A DNA stretch of 64,000 nucleotides from CAVQBJ01 sp963724405 (GCA_963724405.1 CAVRUQ010000003.1:1798001-1862000); one strand, 5' to 3'; shown: positions 42,965 through 51,884, counted from the stretch's first letter. Numbers and translations are program-made. Notes: generated by a model from the letters alone, not told the origin.

Positions 42965-43567
42965 CTACGCCGGCGTCTGGGGCCGGTGGTACGGGTCCCT
43001 CGGCGCCCGGTCCTCCGAGAGCGTCGCCCGCGACCGGCTGACGAGCGTCTCGATCGCGTCCGCCAGGTGGTCCTCGGCGATGTTGTAGTCGCCGCGCTGC
43101 ATCCGGATCCGGTGCGCCTCGAGCAGCACGTCGGCGTGCGTGAACCCGAACGGCGGCTCGAAGCGGTAGGACGCGAGCTCGATCAACAGGCCGAGCGGAT
43201 CCTCGAAGTAGATCGAGTCCATGAAGCCGCGGTCCTTGACGCCGCTGTGGCGGATCTGGCGATCGTCGAGGCGCTCGACCGCCTGGTGGAACGTGGCCTG
43301 GGACAGCGAGAACGCGAGATGGTGCACGCACCCGGGATCCGTGGCGGTGCGCTGCGGATCGGGCTCGCGTTCCTCGTTGGTGAAGATCGTGATGAGGCGG
43401 CCGTCGCCCGGATCGAAGTACAGGTGGCTCTCGGACGCGTTGTCGAGGTTGGGCTGCTCGAAGACGAACGGCATCCCGAGCAGGCCCTCCCAGAAGTCGA
43501 TCGACGTCTGCCGATCGGCGCCGCAGAGCGTGATGTGATGGACGCCCTGGCTCTGGAGCTTGCGCAT
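42965..43567 (-). CDS. VOC-family protein (ring-cleaving dioxygenase/glyoxalase type)
   Basis: A 200-residue VOC protein. It opens with GVHHITLCGADRQTSIDFWE (His at the first metal site), has PGCVHHLAFSLSQATF with a second metal His, and DSIYFEDPLGLLIELAS with the Glu ligand. All three ligands of a type I extradiol-like or glyoxalase metal site are present. The C-terminal tail (HRIRMQRGDYNIAEDHLADA) is an extra helical segment. It lies nine bases after the citryl-CoA-lyase-like gene and is probably co-transcribed. The substrate is unknown. Confidence 0.87.
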   Translation of the reverse strand: MRKLQSQGVHHITLCGADRQTSIDFWEGLLGMPFVFEQPNLDNASESHLYFDPGDGRLITIFTNEEREPDPQRTATDPGCVHHLAFSLSQATFHQAVERLDDRQIRHSGVKDRGFMDSIYFEDPLGLLIELASYRFEPPFGFTHADVLLEAHRIRMQRGDYNIAEDHLADAIETLVSRSRATLSEDRAPRDPYHRPQTPA

Positions 43568-43576
43568 GGTCGAACC

Positions 43577-44362
43577 CTACTCCGGCGGCCGCTCGTACCG
43601 GATCGCCGCCTCCGCCCTCGCGGCCATGAGGAAACCGAGCGGCTGCTGCTGCTCCTCGGCGAGATGCGCGAGCAGGCCGGCCGTGCGCGCGAGGATCGGC
43701 ACGGCCTTGACGGCGGCGGGCGAGAAGCCGAGGTCGAGCATCACCGCCGCGATCGGCATCGAGACGTTCATGGTCAGCGGTCTCCCCCAGGCGCCGGCGG
43801 CGGCATCGCGCAGCTCACGAGCGAGCAGGACATGCGCTCCGCTCACCGCGCGGGCGTCGGCCAGCTCGAGGATCCGCTCGGCCCGCGGGTCGACCGGCCG
43901 GTGGACGGGATGGCCGAAGCCCGGCAGCTTGCCCCCCGCGGAATGGATCTCACGCGCCACCTCCGCGGCGACGGCCGACGGCTCGCGGCCGCTCGCCACC
44001 CGCTCCTGCGCCTCGTCGAGGAGCCGCGCGCACGACTCGGCCGTGCCGAGGATGACCGGGCCGCAGCCGAGGATCCCCGCCGCGACGGCCCCCTGCAGCG
44101 ATCCCGGGTCGGCGGCGAGCGTCATGCGGGCGGCGATGTTGGTCGGCATCATCCCGTGCTCGGCGATGGCGACGAGCAGCAGGTCGAGGAAGAAGCGCTG
44201 CTCCTCGGTCGGCTCGCGCCCGGTGAGCAGCAGGTGGAAGTACTCGGTGAAACCGAGCCGCCCCATCACCTCGGCGCAGAGGTCCCGTCCGCGCACCTCG
44301 ACCCGGTCGGGATAGGCCTGGCTGATGTGGCTGATGGGCTCCCCGGGGTTACCGATCTGCAT
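43577..44362 (-). CDS. citryl-CoA lyase / citrate-synthase-like protein
   Basis: A 261-residue short citrate synthase relative. It keeps both His regions, AEHGMMPTNIAARMT and GGKLPGFGHPVHRPVDPRA, but is far shorter than citrate synthase (about 380-430). It matches the length of the citryl-CoA lyase-like group, which cleaves citryl-CoA or a related acyl-CoA to acetyl-CoA and an oxo acid. The start is ATG 44362. Pairing with a VOC protein suggests catabolism of a branched or aromatic-derived acyl-CoA (inference). Confidence 0.85.
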   Translation of the reverse strand: MQIGNPGEPISHISQAYPDRVEVRGRDLCAEVMGRLGFTEYFHLLLTGREPTEEQRFFLDLLLVAIAEHGMMPTNIAARMTLAADPGSLQGAVAAGILGCGPVILGTAESCARLLDEAQERVASGREPSAVAAEVAREIHSAGGKLPGFGHPVHRPVDPRAERILELADARAVSGAHVLLARELRDAAAGAWGRPLTMNVSMPIAAVMLDLGFSPAAVKAVPILARTAGLLAHLAEEQQQPLGFLMAARAEAAIRYERPPE

Positions 44363-44444
44363 GGCGCCTCCGGCCCCCGCTCCGCTGTCGAAGCCGATCC
44401 GTCACGCGCCGTGCGGCGGCGCGAGCCCGTGCACCCTATCGAGC

Positions 44445-44747
44445 CTACCGAGCGAACAGCCGGAACGAGCCGACCTCGCTCAGCTCGGTCGTCGTCGGAG
44501 GCTCATCGCAGCGATCGCCGATGCCCGCCAGGAAGTGCTTGAACGCCTCCAGGTCGCCGAGCGGATTGCCGTCGGCATCGATCTGCGCGAGGTGAACGAA
44601 CGTCACGCCGTCGTCCAACCGGAAGGTGGCGTAGCCGAGCCCGTCCGGCTGGCGACGCGCCAGCTCGTCGTACACCGCGCGCACGAGCTCCTCGTTGCGC
44701 GCGACCTGATCGGGCTTGACCTTGTAACGGACCATGACGTGTCTCAT
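44445..44747 (-). CDS. small dimeric alpha/beta-barrel (ABM-like) protein
   Basis: A 100-residue protein with the pattern MRHVMVRYKVKPDQVARNEE ... VTFVHLAQIDADGNPLGDLE, typical of one ferredoxin-like ABM/dimeric alpha-beta barrel subunit. Such proteins act as monooxygenases, as small-molecule binders or with unknown roles. ATG 44747 has GGAGG upstream and overlaps the stop of the SRPBCC gene (ATGA). It is the third gene of an ArsR-headed operon. Confidence 0.8.
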   Translation of the reverse strand: MRHVMVRYKVKPDQVARNEELVRAVYDELARRQPDGLGYATFRLDDGVTFVHLAQIDADGNPLGDLEAFKHFLAGIGDRCDEPPTTTELSEVGSFRLFAR

Positions 44748-45208
44748 CGGCTGCCTCCGGATGCCGTGTCCCCAATGTCTTCGCAGCTGCGCGCGAACCG
44801 CTCGCCGATCGTTCCCCAGGCGTGCTCGGTTCGGGCCCGCCGATCGACTCCTTCGGGGCCGAGATGCTCCCAGCCACCTTGCTCGAGGCGAACGGCGGTT
44901 CGGTCGCCGATCGCCGTGAACGTGACCTCCACCTCGGTGGCCTCGCTCGGGTCGAAGAACAGGTGCCAGCGATACCGCAGCCGCGTCGGCGGCTCCCAGT
45001 CGAGGACGCGACCCCAGTCGTGCTGGTCGCCCTGGGGGGAGCGCTCGAAGATCCGGCCGTCGCGCCGCGGCTCGAACGTGATCGCCGCCGGCCGGCCGCT
45101 GATCGTGTGAGACGGCGGCCACCAGCTCGCGCAGCGGCGCGTCCACAGGTCAAACGCCCGCTCCGGCGGGACGGCGACCTCGAACTCCACCACGAGCGGA
45201 TCGGTCAT
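44744..45208 (-). CDS. SRPBCC/AHSA1-domain protein
   Basis: A 154-residue START-fold protein with the AHSA1 pattern (VVEFEVAVPPERAFDLWTRR; RDGRIFERSPQGDQHDWGRV; LRYRWHLFFDPSEATEVEVT; RLEQGGWEHLG). These proteins have a hydrophobic pocket and commonly sit next to ArsR regulators. It overlaps the ArsR gene before it and the ABM gene after it by four bases each (ATGA), so the three are translated as one coupled unit. The ligand is unknown. Confidence 0.9.
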   Translation of the reverse strand: MTDPLVVEFEVAVPPERAFDLWTRRCASWWPPSHTISGRPAAITFEPRRDGRIFERSPQGDQHDWGRVLDWEPPTRLRYRWHLFFDPSEATEVEVTFTAIGDRTAVRLEQGGWEHLGPEGVDRRARTEHAWGTIGERFARSCEDIGDTASGGSR

Positions 45209-45540
45209 CGGTCCCCGCCGTCCGCCGGCGGCGTGGTGTTCTCGGCGAGGATGCGAAAGCGAGCGGCGGCCTGCTCCCACACCTGCGCGAAGTACTCCCT
45301 GACGGCGTCGATGCCCTCGTCACGCAACCGGTACACCCGCCGGGTGCCCTCGGCGTGATCCATCACCAGGCCGGCGTTCTTGAGCAGACGCAGGTGCCGG
45401 GATACCGCGGGTCGGCTGATCGGCAGCTCGTCGGCGATCTCCTGGACCGAGCGTTCACCGCCGCTGAGGATCTCGACGATCGCTCGCCGGTTCGCGTCTC
45501 CGAGCGCGTCGAGCGCACTGCGATGCAGGCCGTCCGCCAT
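45205..45540 (-). CDS. ArsR-family transcriptional regulator
   Basis: A 111-residue winged-helix repressor (ALDALGDANRRAIVEIL; SVQEIADELPISRPAVSRHL; RRVYRLRDEGIDAVREYFAQ). No metal-binding Cys pair is seen in the recognition-helix region, so it belongs to the non-metal ArsR group that is usually paired with AHSA1/SRPBCC proteins, as here. The in-frame extension to 45642 looks non-coding. It probably represses its own operon. Confidence 0.92.
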   Translation of the reverse strand: MADGLHRSALDALGDANRRAIVEILSGGERSVQEIADELPISRPAVSRHLRLLKNAGLVMDHAEGTRRVYRLRDEGIDAVREYFAQVWEQAAARFRILAENTTPPADGGDR

Positions 45541-45705
45541 CTCAGCCGTCCGCCTCGGACGCTTGTCCGCCAGCCTCCGTGAGCACAGGTCCCCTGATCG
45601 CCTCTCGCCGCCGCTTGACACCGGGCGGTCCACGGAACGCACTCCGTAACCGCTGTGCTACCGTAACACAAGCTTGACGAATCGTCCATCCGAGGAGGCA
45701 GCGCG

Positions 45706-46125
45706 ATGTCAGCACGATCGTCGAACGGCTCGGGCACGCCCGGGGATCCCTGGACCCTCACCACCCCACCCGGCCGCTCCGAGTATCAGGCCTATCGGGA
45801 CGAGGCCGCCGATCCGCCCGCCGTCGTCGTCACCGTCGGCGCAACCGAGCTGCGCTACCAGCTGCGGTGCATCGGCGACCTCCACGCGATGCTCGAGCGC
45901 CACGGCGACTGGATGCCGCTCGGGAACGCCGACGAGCAGCAGCCGGCGGCCGATGGGACCGTCGAGGCCTGGGGCCGCTCACCCGGCAATCCCGTCGGCG
46001 GCTGGTACGGCATGAAGAAGGGCCTTCGCGGCCGCTTCGCCAACTACGTACCGCCGATCCTCGAGGCGCTCGGTCTGGCCGAGGTGGAGCACAACGCGCG
46101 CAACAACAGGATGCGCGCGATCTGA
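45706..46125 (+). CDS. conserved-looking protein of unknown function
   Basis: A 139-residue soluble protein (GDPWTLTTPPGRSEYQAYRD; LRYQLRCIGDLHAMLERHGD; NPVGGWYGMKKGLRGRFANY). Its well-formed globular composition and GAGG-type site before ATG 45706 support it as real. It resembles small actinobacterial DUF proteins, but I cannot name one with certainty. It converges on the MOSC gene. Confidence 0.75.
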   Translation: MSARSSNGSGTPGDPWTLTTPPGRSEYQAYRDEAADPPAVVVTVGATELRYQLRCIGDLHAMLERHGDWMPLGNADEQQPAADGTVEAWGRSPGNPVGGWYGMKKGLRGRFANYVPPILEALGLAEVEHNARNNRMRAI

Positions 46126-46139
46126 GTCGCCGGCGCCGC

Positions 46140-46694
46140 TCAGGCCGGCGTCTTGCGGATCGCCTCGCCCGCGCGCACCCGTCCGCCGCGCACGACGCGG
46201 GTGTTGATGCCGCGCAGGTTCAGCTCACGACCGACCGGCGAATTCACGAACCTCTGCGCGTCGGCGCCGTAGCGCCTGACGAACTTGCCGCAGCCGCGGT
46301 GCGGCTGGGCGGTCACCTCGAGCAGCGCCGAGCCGGCCTGCAGCAGGGTGCCCGCCGGGAGGTTGTCGACGCTGAGGTCGAGGTCCACGTAGAACTGGTC
46401 GCCGGCCAGCGCCCAGCGTTCCCGATCGCCGGCGATCACCGCGGCCGAGCGCGCGTTCATGATCGTGACCTGGCAGTCCGGGTTCGCCGACCCGTCATCC
46501 ATCGAGCTGCTGCCGCGCTCGCGCCAGCAGTCGCCGACGAGCCCCATGCGTTCGTCCAGCTCCGCCTCCGCGAGGACCTCACGCGACTCGACCTGCGGGC
46601 GGCGCACGATCAGCTCGATCACGCCATCGACGGTCGGCGAACGGCGGATCGCGTCGATGCCGGCTTCGAGCTCGGCCAACGGGACGTGCGTCAT
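46140..46694 (-). CDS. MOSC-domain protein
   Basis: A 184-residue MOSC protein. Typical stretches are GLVGDCWRERGS, the basic CQVTIMNARSAAVIAG, LPAGTLLQAGSALLEVT, and the conserved Cys in PHRGCGKFVRRYG followed by LNLRGINTRVVRGGRVRAGE. MOSC domains handle the molybdenum cofactor and activate or move sulfur, but several stand-alone members have no known reaction. ATG 46694 is chosen; GTG 46718 is an alternative. Confidence 0.88.
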   Translation of the reverse strand: MTHVPLAELEAGIDAIRRSPTVDGVIELIVRRPQVESREVLAEAELDERMGLVGDCWRERGSSSMDDGSANPDCQVTIMNARSAAVIAGDRERWALAGDQFYVDLDLSVDNLPAGTLLQAGSALLEVTAQPHRGCGKFVRRYGADAQRFVNSPVGRELNLRGINTRVVRGGRVRAGEAIRKTPA

Positions 46695-46782
46695 GTGCAC
46701 AGGATGACGGACCGGCACGGCGGAACCTCGTCGCGCCGCCGCGGCGGTGGGCCGAATTCTCTGCAATGCTCGCCGCGTCATC

Positions 46783-47679
46783 GTGGCCGCGACCTCCAGG
46801 ACGGCGATCATCACCGGGGCCAGCTCAGGCCTCGGGCTGGCCTGCGCCCGCTCGCTGCTGGCAGACCCGACGTGGCACGTCGTGCTCGCCGTCCGCGATC
46901 GCCACCGCGGACAGGACGCCGTCGAGCGCCTCGGAGAGCCGTCGCGCTGCACGGTCGCCGAGCTCGACCTCGCATCCCTGCTCTCCGTGCGGCGATTCGT
47001 CGCCGAGCATGGTGAGCGGGCGGTCCCACCCACACACGCGCTCATCTGCAACGCCGGCGTTCAGGAGGTCTCGGGCGCATCGGTGACGAGCGACGGCGTC
47101 GAGCTCACCTTCGGCGTCAATCACCTCGGCCACTTCGCCCTGGTCGACGGTCTGCTGCCCCAACTCGCGACACCGGCGCGGATCGTCGTCGTGAGCAGCG
47201 ATACCCACGATCCGGCCCGGAGCACGGGCATGCCCGCGCCGCGGTATCGCTCCGCGGAGGCCCTCGCCCACCCATCCGGCGAGGACGTCATGCCCGGTCG
47301 GCAGCGCTACACGACGTCGAAGCTGTGCAACATCCTGTTCGTGTACGAGCTGGACCGCCGTCTTGGCCGGGGCAAGGAGGGCGTCGGCGTCAACGCGTTC
47401 AACCCGGGGCTCATGCCCGGCACCGGCCTCGCGCGCGACTATGGGCCGGTCCAGCGTCTCGCCTGGCGCTTCCTGCTGCCGGCGGCGAGGATCCTGCCGC
47501 AGGTACGCGGCGTGGAGCAGTCCGGGCGCGACCTCGCGGCGCTCGCCGCGGACGCCCGCTATGACGGCGTCACGGGCGAGTACTTCGACGGCGCCAAGGC
47601 GATCCGATCCTCGGAGGAGTCATACGACACCGCGAAGGCGCTCGACCTCTGGGAGACGAGCGAGCGGCTGATCGGCTGA
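46783..47679 (+). CDS. SDR-family oxidoreductase (protochlorophyllide-reductase-like)
   Basis: A 298-residue SDR with TGASSGLG (NADP site), LICNAGVQ, the long VELTFGVNHLGHFALVDGLL, IVVVSSDTHDP and the catalytic YTTSK. It belongs to the RDH/POR-like subgroup, which in this context is a general carbonyl reductase rather than a chlorophyll enzyme. GTG 46783 is used; GTG 46747 is also in frame. No functional partner is adjacent. Confidence 0.87.
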   Translation: MAATSRTAIITGASSGLGLACARSLLADPTWHVVLAVRDRHRGQDAVERLGEPSRCTVAELDLASLLSVRRFVAEHGERAVPPTHALICNAGVQEVSGASVTSDGVELTFGVNHLGHFALVDGLLPQLATPARIVVVSSDTHDPARSTGMPAPRYRSAEALAHPSGEDVMPGRQRYTTSKLCNILFVYELDRRLGRGKEGVGVNAFNPGLMPGTGLARDYGPVQRLAWRFLLPAARILPQVRGVEQSGRDLAALAADARYDGVTGEYFDGAKAIRSSEESYDTAKALDLWETSERLIG

Positions 47680-47702
47680 GGCAGCGCGAGCCGGTGCTGC
47701 TC

Positions 47703-47757
47703 GGACCGACGGCGGCTGCGGCCGAGGCTCGGCCACAGCCCGCCGCAGCCGGTCCGG
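47703..47757. terminator. possible bidirectional terminator
   Basis: An imperfect long inverted repeat (GGACCG...GGCTGCGG against CCGCAGCCGGTCC) lies between the convergent SDR and DUF1269 genes. Confidence 0.4.
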
Positions 47758-47761
47758 CCGG

Positions 47762-48274
47762 CTAGGTGGCGGCGTACTCCTTCTCGGCCTGGTCGAGCTC
47801 GCGCTTGAACTCCTTGTTGTCGACGTCCAGCTCCTTCTCGACCGACTTCTCGGAGCGCGTGAGCACCTTGTCCAGCTGCTCCTGCACCTTGGACTCACCG
47901 ATCACGAGCAGGGTCGCCTGCCCGGCGTCGATCAGGTCGCCGAGCTCCTTGGCGTCGCCCCGGGAGATGCCCTTGCGGAAGTGCCCGCCGAGGCCGCCGA
48001 TGACGCCGCCGACCAACGCCGCGGGGATGATCGCCGGCGCGGCCAGGACACCGACCGCCGCACCGACGGCGATGCCGCCCCAGGCGCCGTGCTGCGTCGG
48101 CTTCTCGTGCTTCTCGACGTGGACCTTGCCGTCGGTGTCCTTGGTCACCAACGCCACGTCGTACGTGCCGACGAGCTTCTCCGAATGCAGATCGAGCAGG
48201 GCGTCGTAATCCGCCTCGGCGCCGGCCTTGTCGGCGTAGGTCGCGAGGTAGATGAAGACTGGTCTGTCGCTCAT
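47762..48274 (-). CDS. DUF1269-type stress-associated membrane protein
   Basis: A 170-residue protein: an alpha/beta N-terminal part (SDRPVFIYLATYADKAGAEA), a Gly/Ala-rich central segment with two glycine-zipper-like hydrophobic stretches (GGIAVGAAVGVLAAPAIIPA; ALVGGVIGGLGGHF), then a strand-helix region (ATLLVIGESKVQEQLDKVL) and a charged helix. This is the DUF1269 layout. The family is often stress-induced, but its activity is unknown. ATG 48274 has AGGAG upstream. Confidence 0.85.
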   Translation of the reverse strand: MSDRPVFIYLATYADKAGAEADYDALLDLHSEKLVGTYDVALVTKDTDGKVHVEKHEKPTQHGAWGGIAVGAAVGVLAAPAIIPAALVGGVIGGLGGHFRKGISRGDAKELGDLIDAGQATLLVIGESKVQEQLDKVLTRSEKSVEKELDVDNKEFKRELDQAEKEYAAT

Positions 48275-48446
48275 GTGAACTCCTGTCCTCGTTGTGATCG
48301 AGCGTTCTCCGCCATCCTCCCCGCCGGGCGATCCCGGGCAATCCGACGATCCCCGCGCCCGCCCTCCGTGTTTATCCGCAACCGCCGGCATCGTGGGATG
48401 CTTCGCGCATGGCCTCTCAGGCCGATGGGTCGAACGGAGCGCGCTC

Positions 48447-49259
48447 ATGAGGATTCACGCCCTGACCACCGGAGCCGTGCGCGTCAAGCGCAGCTTTCTG
48501 TTCCCGGGCAGCGGCATGCGACGGCAGCTCGATCTGTTCCTCCCCGACGACTGGTCGGACCCGCTGCCGATCCACTGCTGGGCCATCGAGCACGACGGAG
48601 TGCTGCGCCTCGTGGACACGGGCGAGACCGCCGCCGCACGGAACGTGCCGTTCGCGCGCATGGAGGTGACGGGCGACCAGGAGCTGCCGGCCGCGATGGC
48701 CGCGGCCGGTCTGCGTCTCGAGGACGTCTCCGAGGTCGTGCTCACCCACGCCCACGGCGATCACATCGACGGACTCGTTCACGTGCGCGCGAGGGTCCTC
48801 ATCAACGAGGTGGAGCTGCGGTACGTCCACTCCCCGTTCCCACGCGTGATGCGCCGCGTCCTGCGACAGCCACTCCCGCCCGGCTTCGCCCCGCAGACGT
48901 TCGCACTCGACAGCGGCCCGTTCGGCGCCTTTCCGAGAAGCCGTGCCCTCAGCGCCGACGGACGCATCATCGCCGTCGACACGCGCGGGCACACTCCGGG
49001 TCACGTGTCGGTGGTCTGCATCGATGACTCGGGCCGGCACGTGATGCTGGCCGGCGATGCGACCGACACGCTCGAGCAGCTGCAGGCGCTGCGAGCCGAC
49101 GCGATTGCGCCGGACCCGAAGGCGCACGTCGCAACGCTGCGCACGATCCGCGCTCACGCTGCGCAACACCCGACGATCTACCTGCCGTCCCACGACCCGG
49201 GCTCGGCGGCACGGCTGGCGGAGGCGGTCACCTTGGCCGACACGGCGGTCGCCACGTAG
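48447..49259 (+). CDS. metallo-beta-lactamase-fold hydrolase (AHL-lactonase-like)
   Basis: A 270-residue MBL-fold enzyme. The metal motif THAHGDHIDG (HxHxDH) is intact, followed by a third-ligand His in DTRGHTPGHVS, the bridging Asp in MLAGDATDTLEQ and a late His in YLPSHDPGS. The overall pattern resembles N-acyl-homoserine lactonases and related lactonases. The in-frame extension upstream of ATG 48447 looks non-coding. The true substrate is unknown. Confidence 0.88.
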   Translation: MRIHALTTGAVRVKRSFLFPGSGMRRQLDLFLPDDWSDPLPIHCWAIEHDGVLRLVDTGETAAARNVPFARMEVTGDQELPAAMAAAGLRLEDVSEVVLTHAHGDHIDGLVHVRARVLINEVELRYVHSPFPRVMRRVLRQPLPPGFAPQTFALDSGPFGAFPRSRALSADGRIIAVDTRGHTPGHVSVVCIDDSGRHVMLAGDATDTLEQLQALRADAIAPDPKAHVATLRTIRAHAAQHPTIYLPSHDPGSAARLAEAVTLADTAVAT

Positions 49260-49446
49260 GCGACCCTCGCGGCGTGCCAAGCGGCGGGGTCCCGCGGGGA
49301 AACGCGACTTACCACGCCCCCCTGCGGAGAGCTACGGAGCGCTCGCGACGATCGGCTGCCGAACCAGAGGATGAGACCCGGAACAGCGGGCCCGCTCGCC
49401 GACAGGACGACGTCGGCCAGGCCGGACATCGAGCAAGGAGGCCATC

Positions 49447-50937
49447 ATGGTCCGCCGCATTCTCATCCTCACCGCCACCGCGCTCGCCGCCTCGGCGACG
49501 CCCGCCCTCGCGTGGTACCCGACACTGACGACGACGGCCAGCGGCCCGGTCACGCTCGGCGGCGCGCTCGGCGACACCGCGCACCTCAGCGGCGGCCTGA
49601 CCCCGAAGGGCACCATCACCTTCAAGCTGTACGGCCCCAACGACAGCACCTGTACCACCGAGGTCGCCAAGGCCGTCAGCGCGACCGTCAGCGGCAACGG
49701 CAACTACCCCTCCCCCACCATCACCCCGACCGAGCCCGGCACCTACCGCTGGACCGCCACCTACTCCGGCGACAGCGACAACCACCCCGCCGGACCTACC
49801 ACCTGCAATGCCCCAAGCGAGAGCGCGACCGTCGGCCAATCGCAGCCGGCGTTGACGACGACCGCCGGCGGCCCGGTCACCCTCGGCGGCGCGCTCGGCG
49901 ACACCGCGCACCTCAGCGGCGGGCTCACCCCCACGGGCACCATCACCTTCAAGCTGTACGGCCCGAACGACGCGAGCTGCACCACCCAGGTGGCCGCCGC
50001 CGTCACCACGACCGTCAGCGGCAACGGCGACTACCCCTCCCCCACCATCACCCCGACCGAGCCCGGCACCTACCGCTGGACCGCCGCCTACTCCGGCGAC
50101 AGCGACAACCACCCCGCCGGACCAACCGCCTGCAACGATCCGAGCGAGAGCACCGGCGTCACCGCAAGTCCCGCGCTGTCCGTCGTCAAGGAGCAACGCA
50201 TCGCCGGCACCACCGACGGCTTCTCCGGGGCGAGTCTGAATGTCACCGTCGGCCAGCAGATCGAGTACGAGATGATCCTCTCGAACACCGGCGACCTTCC
50301 GCTCGCCCTGACCGCGTCCGACCCCGGGTGCGACGCCAGCACGCTGTCGGGGCCGTTCGGCGCGCTGGACGCCGGCGGGCTGCTCGCGCCCGGCGGCGCG
50401 GTCTCCTACGACTGCACGCACGTGATCGTGCCCGGCGACGCGCCGGCGTTCACGAACACGGTGACCGCGAGCGGGACTCCGCCCGGCGCTCCCGTCGTCG
50501 GCCCGCTGTCAAGCTCGGTCCAGGCGATGGTCGCCGGTCAAGGCGTCGCATCGAGCGGGACCACGGTGCCGCAGAGCCCGACGCCATCCGCGCCGGGCGG
50601 GTCGACGGTGTCCCCGGGCTCGGCCTGCATCGCCGGCTCGGTCGCCTTCCGGGCGTACGCCGGCTGCGCACGCGATCCCTTCCAGGCGCAGATGAGCGCC
50701 GGCGGCGTCGAGAGCGTGACCTTCTACCTGGATGGGCGCAGGCTCCGCACGCTGACGCCGCGAAGCGTCCGCGACGGCAAGTACGTCGTCACGGTGGATC
50801 CGCGCCGGCTCACCCTCGGCCGGCACCGCCTGACCGCCCATATCACGATGAATTGCGGCCACGTCCAGCTGCTGCGCAAGCTCACGTTCGATCACTGCCG
50901 CCAGCGGCCGCTGGTGATCCCGCGCTTCACCGGCTAG
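49447..50937 (+). CDS. secreted protein with two near-identical Ig-like repeats
   Basis: A 496-residue exported protein. The signal peptide (RRILILTATALAASATPALA) is followed by two Ig-like domains of about 109 residues that are nearly identical (each holds GGALGDTAHLSGGL, TGTITFKLYGPND or its variant, and EPGTYRWTA.YSGDSDNHPA). A DUF11-like domain comes next (ALSVVKEQRIAG ... VGQQIEYEMILSNTGDLPLA), then a Ser/Pro linker and a C-terminal beta domain (RDGKYVVTVDPRRLTLGRH). It has no catalytic motif and no wall anchor. It is probably a surface or matrix protein. AAGGAGG precedes ATG 49447. Confidence 0.88.
   Translation: MVRRILILTATALAASATPALAWYPTLTTTASGPVTLGGALGDTAHLSGGLTPKGTITFKLYGPNDSTCTTEVAKAVSATVSGNGNYPSPTITPTEPGTYRWTATYSGDSDNHPAGPTTCNAPSESATVGQSQPALTTTAGGPVTLGGALGDTAHLSGGLTPTGTITFKLYGPNDASCTTQVAAAVTTTVSGNGDYPSPTITPTEPGTYRWTAAYSGDSDNHPAGPTACNDPSESTGVTASPALSVVKEQRIAGTTDGFSGASLNVTVGQQIEYEMILSNTGDLPLALTASDPGCDASTLSGPFGALDAGGLLAPGGAVSYDCTHVIVPGDAPAFTNTVTASGTPPGAPVVGPLSSSVQAMVAGQGVASSGTTVPQSPTPSAPGGSTVSPGSACIAGSVAFRAYAGCARDPFQAQMSAGGVESVTFYLDGRRLRTLTPRSVRDGKYVVTVDPRRLTLGRHRLTAHITMNCGHVQLLRKLTFDHCRQRPLVIPRFTG
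49543..50124 (+). repeat. 327-base direct repeat within the Ig-like protein
   Basis: Copies starting at 49543 and 49870 are 327 bases apart (109 codons) and almost identical at DNA level over about 250 bases, including silent positions. That indicates a recent duplication or gene conversion between the two Ig-like domains. Confidence 0.8.
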
Positions 50938-50961
50938 CTGCCCTACCGTCCCCGTCCCGGA

Positions 50962-51000
50962 CGGAGGCCCGGCCTCGCCGTCCGCGTCGCCGGGCCTCCG
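50962..51000. terminator. bidirectional terminator hairpin
   Basis: Perfect 12-base arms CGGAGGCCCGGC (50962-50973) and GCCGGGCCTCCG (50989-51000) with a 15-base loop lie between the convergent Ig-like protein and hydrolase genes. Confidence 0.6.
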
Positions 51001-51029
51001 GACTCCTCACCGATCCGCGCCTGGTCCGG

Positions 51030-51884
51030 TCAGGCGGACATCGCCGGCGCGTGCGCGCCGATGAACTTCAGGAGGGCGGCGTTGACCTCGTCGGCGTGCG
51101 TCCACGCGATGGCGTGCGGGCCGCCGCTGATCACGACCAGGTCCATGTCCTTGATCTGGCCGGGCAGGCGCTTTCCCGTCTTCTCGAACGGCAGGACGCG
51201 ATCGGCGTCGCCCTGCACGACGAGCACCGGCACGTCGATCTTCGGCAGGTCATTCCTGAAGTCGGTCTCCCAGGTCGGTACGCACGCGACGGCCGCGGAG
51301 GCCGACGCCGCCGCTGCGATGTTCCAGCTGGCCTGGAATGCCTGGTCGCTGACACGCGTGCCGCCGAACACATCGATGTTGTAGAAGTTGTCGAGGAAGC
51401 CCTTCATCCACGCGGGACTGTCGGCCTTGGCCGACTCCATGAATCCGTCGAACAGGCTCCCGGGCAGCCCCTCCGGGTTGTCGCCGGCCTGCAGCAGGAA
51501 CGGCGGGATCGGGGAGATCAGCACGCCGCGGTCGACCCGTTCGGAGCCGTAGGTGCCCAGGTAGCGGGTGACCTCGCCGGTTCCCATCGAATGCCCGACC
51601 AGCGTGGCCTCGTGCAGGTCGAGCTTCTCCATCAAGGTGTTCAGATCCGCGGCGAACGTGTCGTAGTCGTAGCCGCTCGTCGGCTGGCTGGACTTCCCGA
51701 ACCCTCGCCGGTCGTACGTGATCACCCGGTGGCCGGCGTCGAGCAGGACCGGAACCTGCTTGTCCCACGCCCGACCGCTGAGCGGGTAGCCGTGGATCAG
51801 CACCACCGGCGTTCCCGAGCCGTGGTCCTCGTAGTACAGGTCGATCGACCCCGAGTTCTCGACGCCGACATGGAGATAGGGCAT
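51030..51884 (-). CDS. alpha/beta hydrolase of the cofactor-free haloperoxidase type
   Basis: A 284-residue alpha/beta hydrolase. Motifs: HGYPLSGRAWDKQVP (oxyanion region), YDRRGFGKSSQP, the nucleophile elbow VGHSMGTGE, an Asp in QGDADRVLPFE and a His in SGGPHAIAWTHADEV. It matches the non-heme chloroperoxidase/esterase group (about 275-280 residues), whose natural activity is usually esterase or perhydrolase. The start is ATG 51884. It has no signal peptide. Confidence 0.9.
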   Translation of the reverse strand: MPYLHVGVENSGSIDLYYEDHGSGTPVVLIHGYPLSGRAWDKQVPVLLDAGHRVITYDRRGFGKSSQPTSGYDYDTFAADLNTLMEKLDLHEATLVGHSMGTGEVTRYLGTYGSERVDRGVLISPIPPFLLQAGDNPEGLPGSLFDGFMESAKADSPAWMKGFLDNFYNIDVFGGTRVSDQAFQASWNIAAAASASAAVACVPTWETDFRNDLPKIDVPVLVVQGDADRVLPFEKTGKRLPGQIKDMDLVVISGGPHAIAWTHADEVNAALLKFIGAHAPAMSA

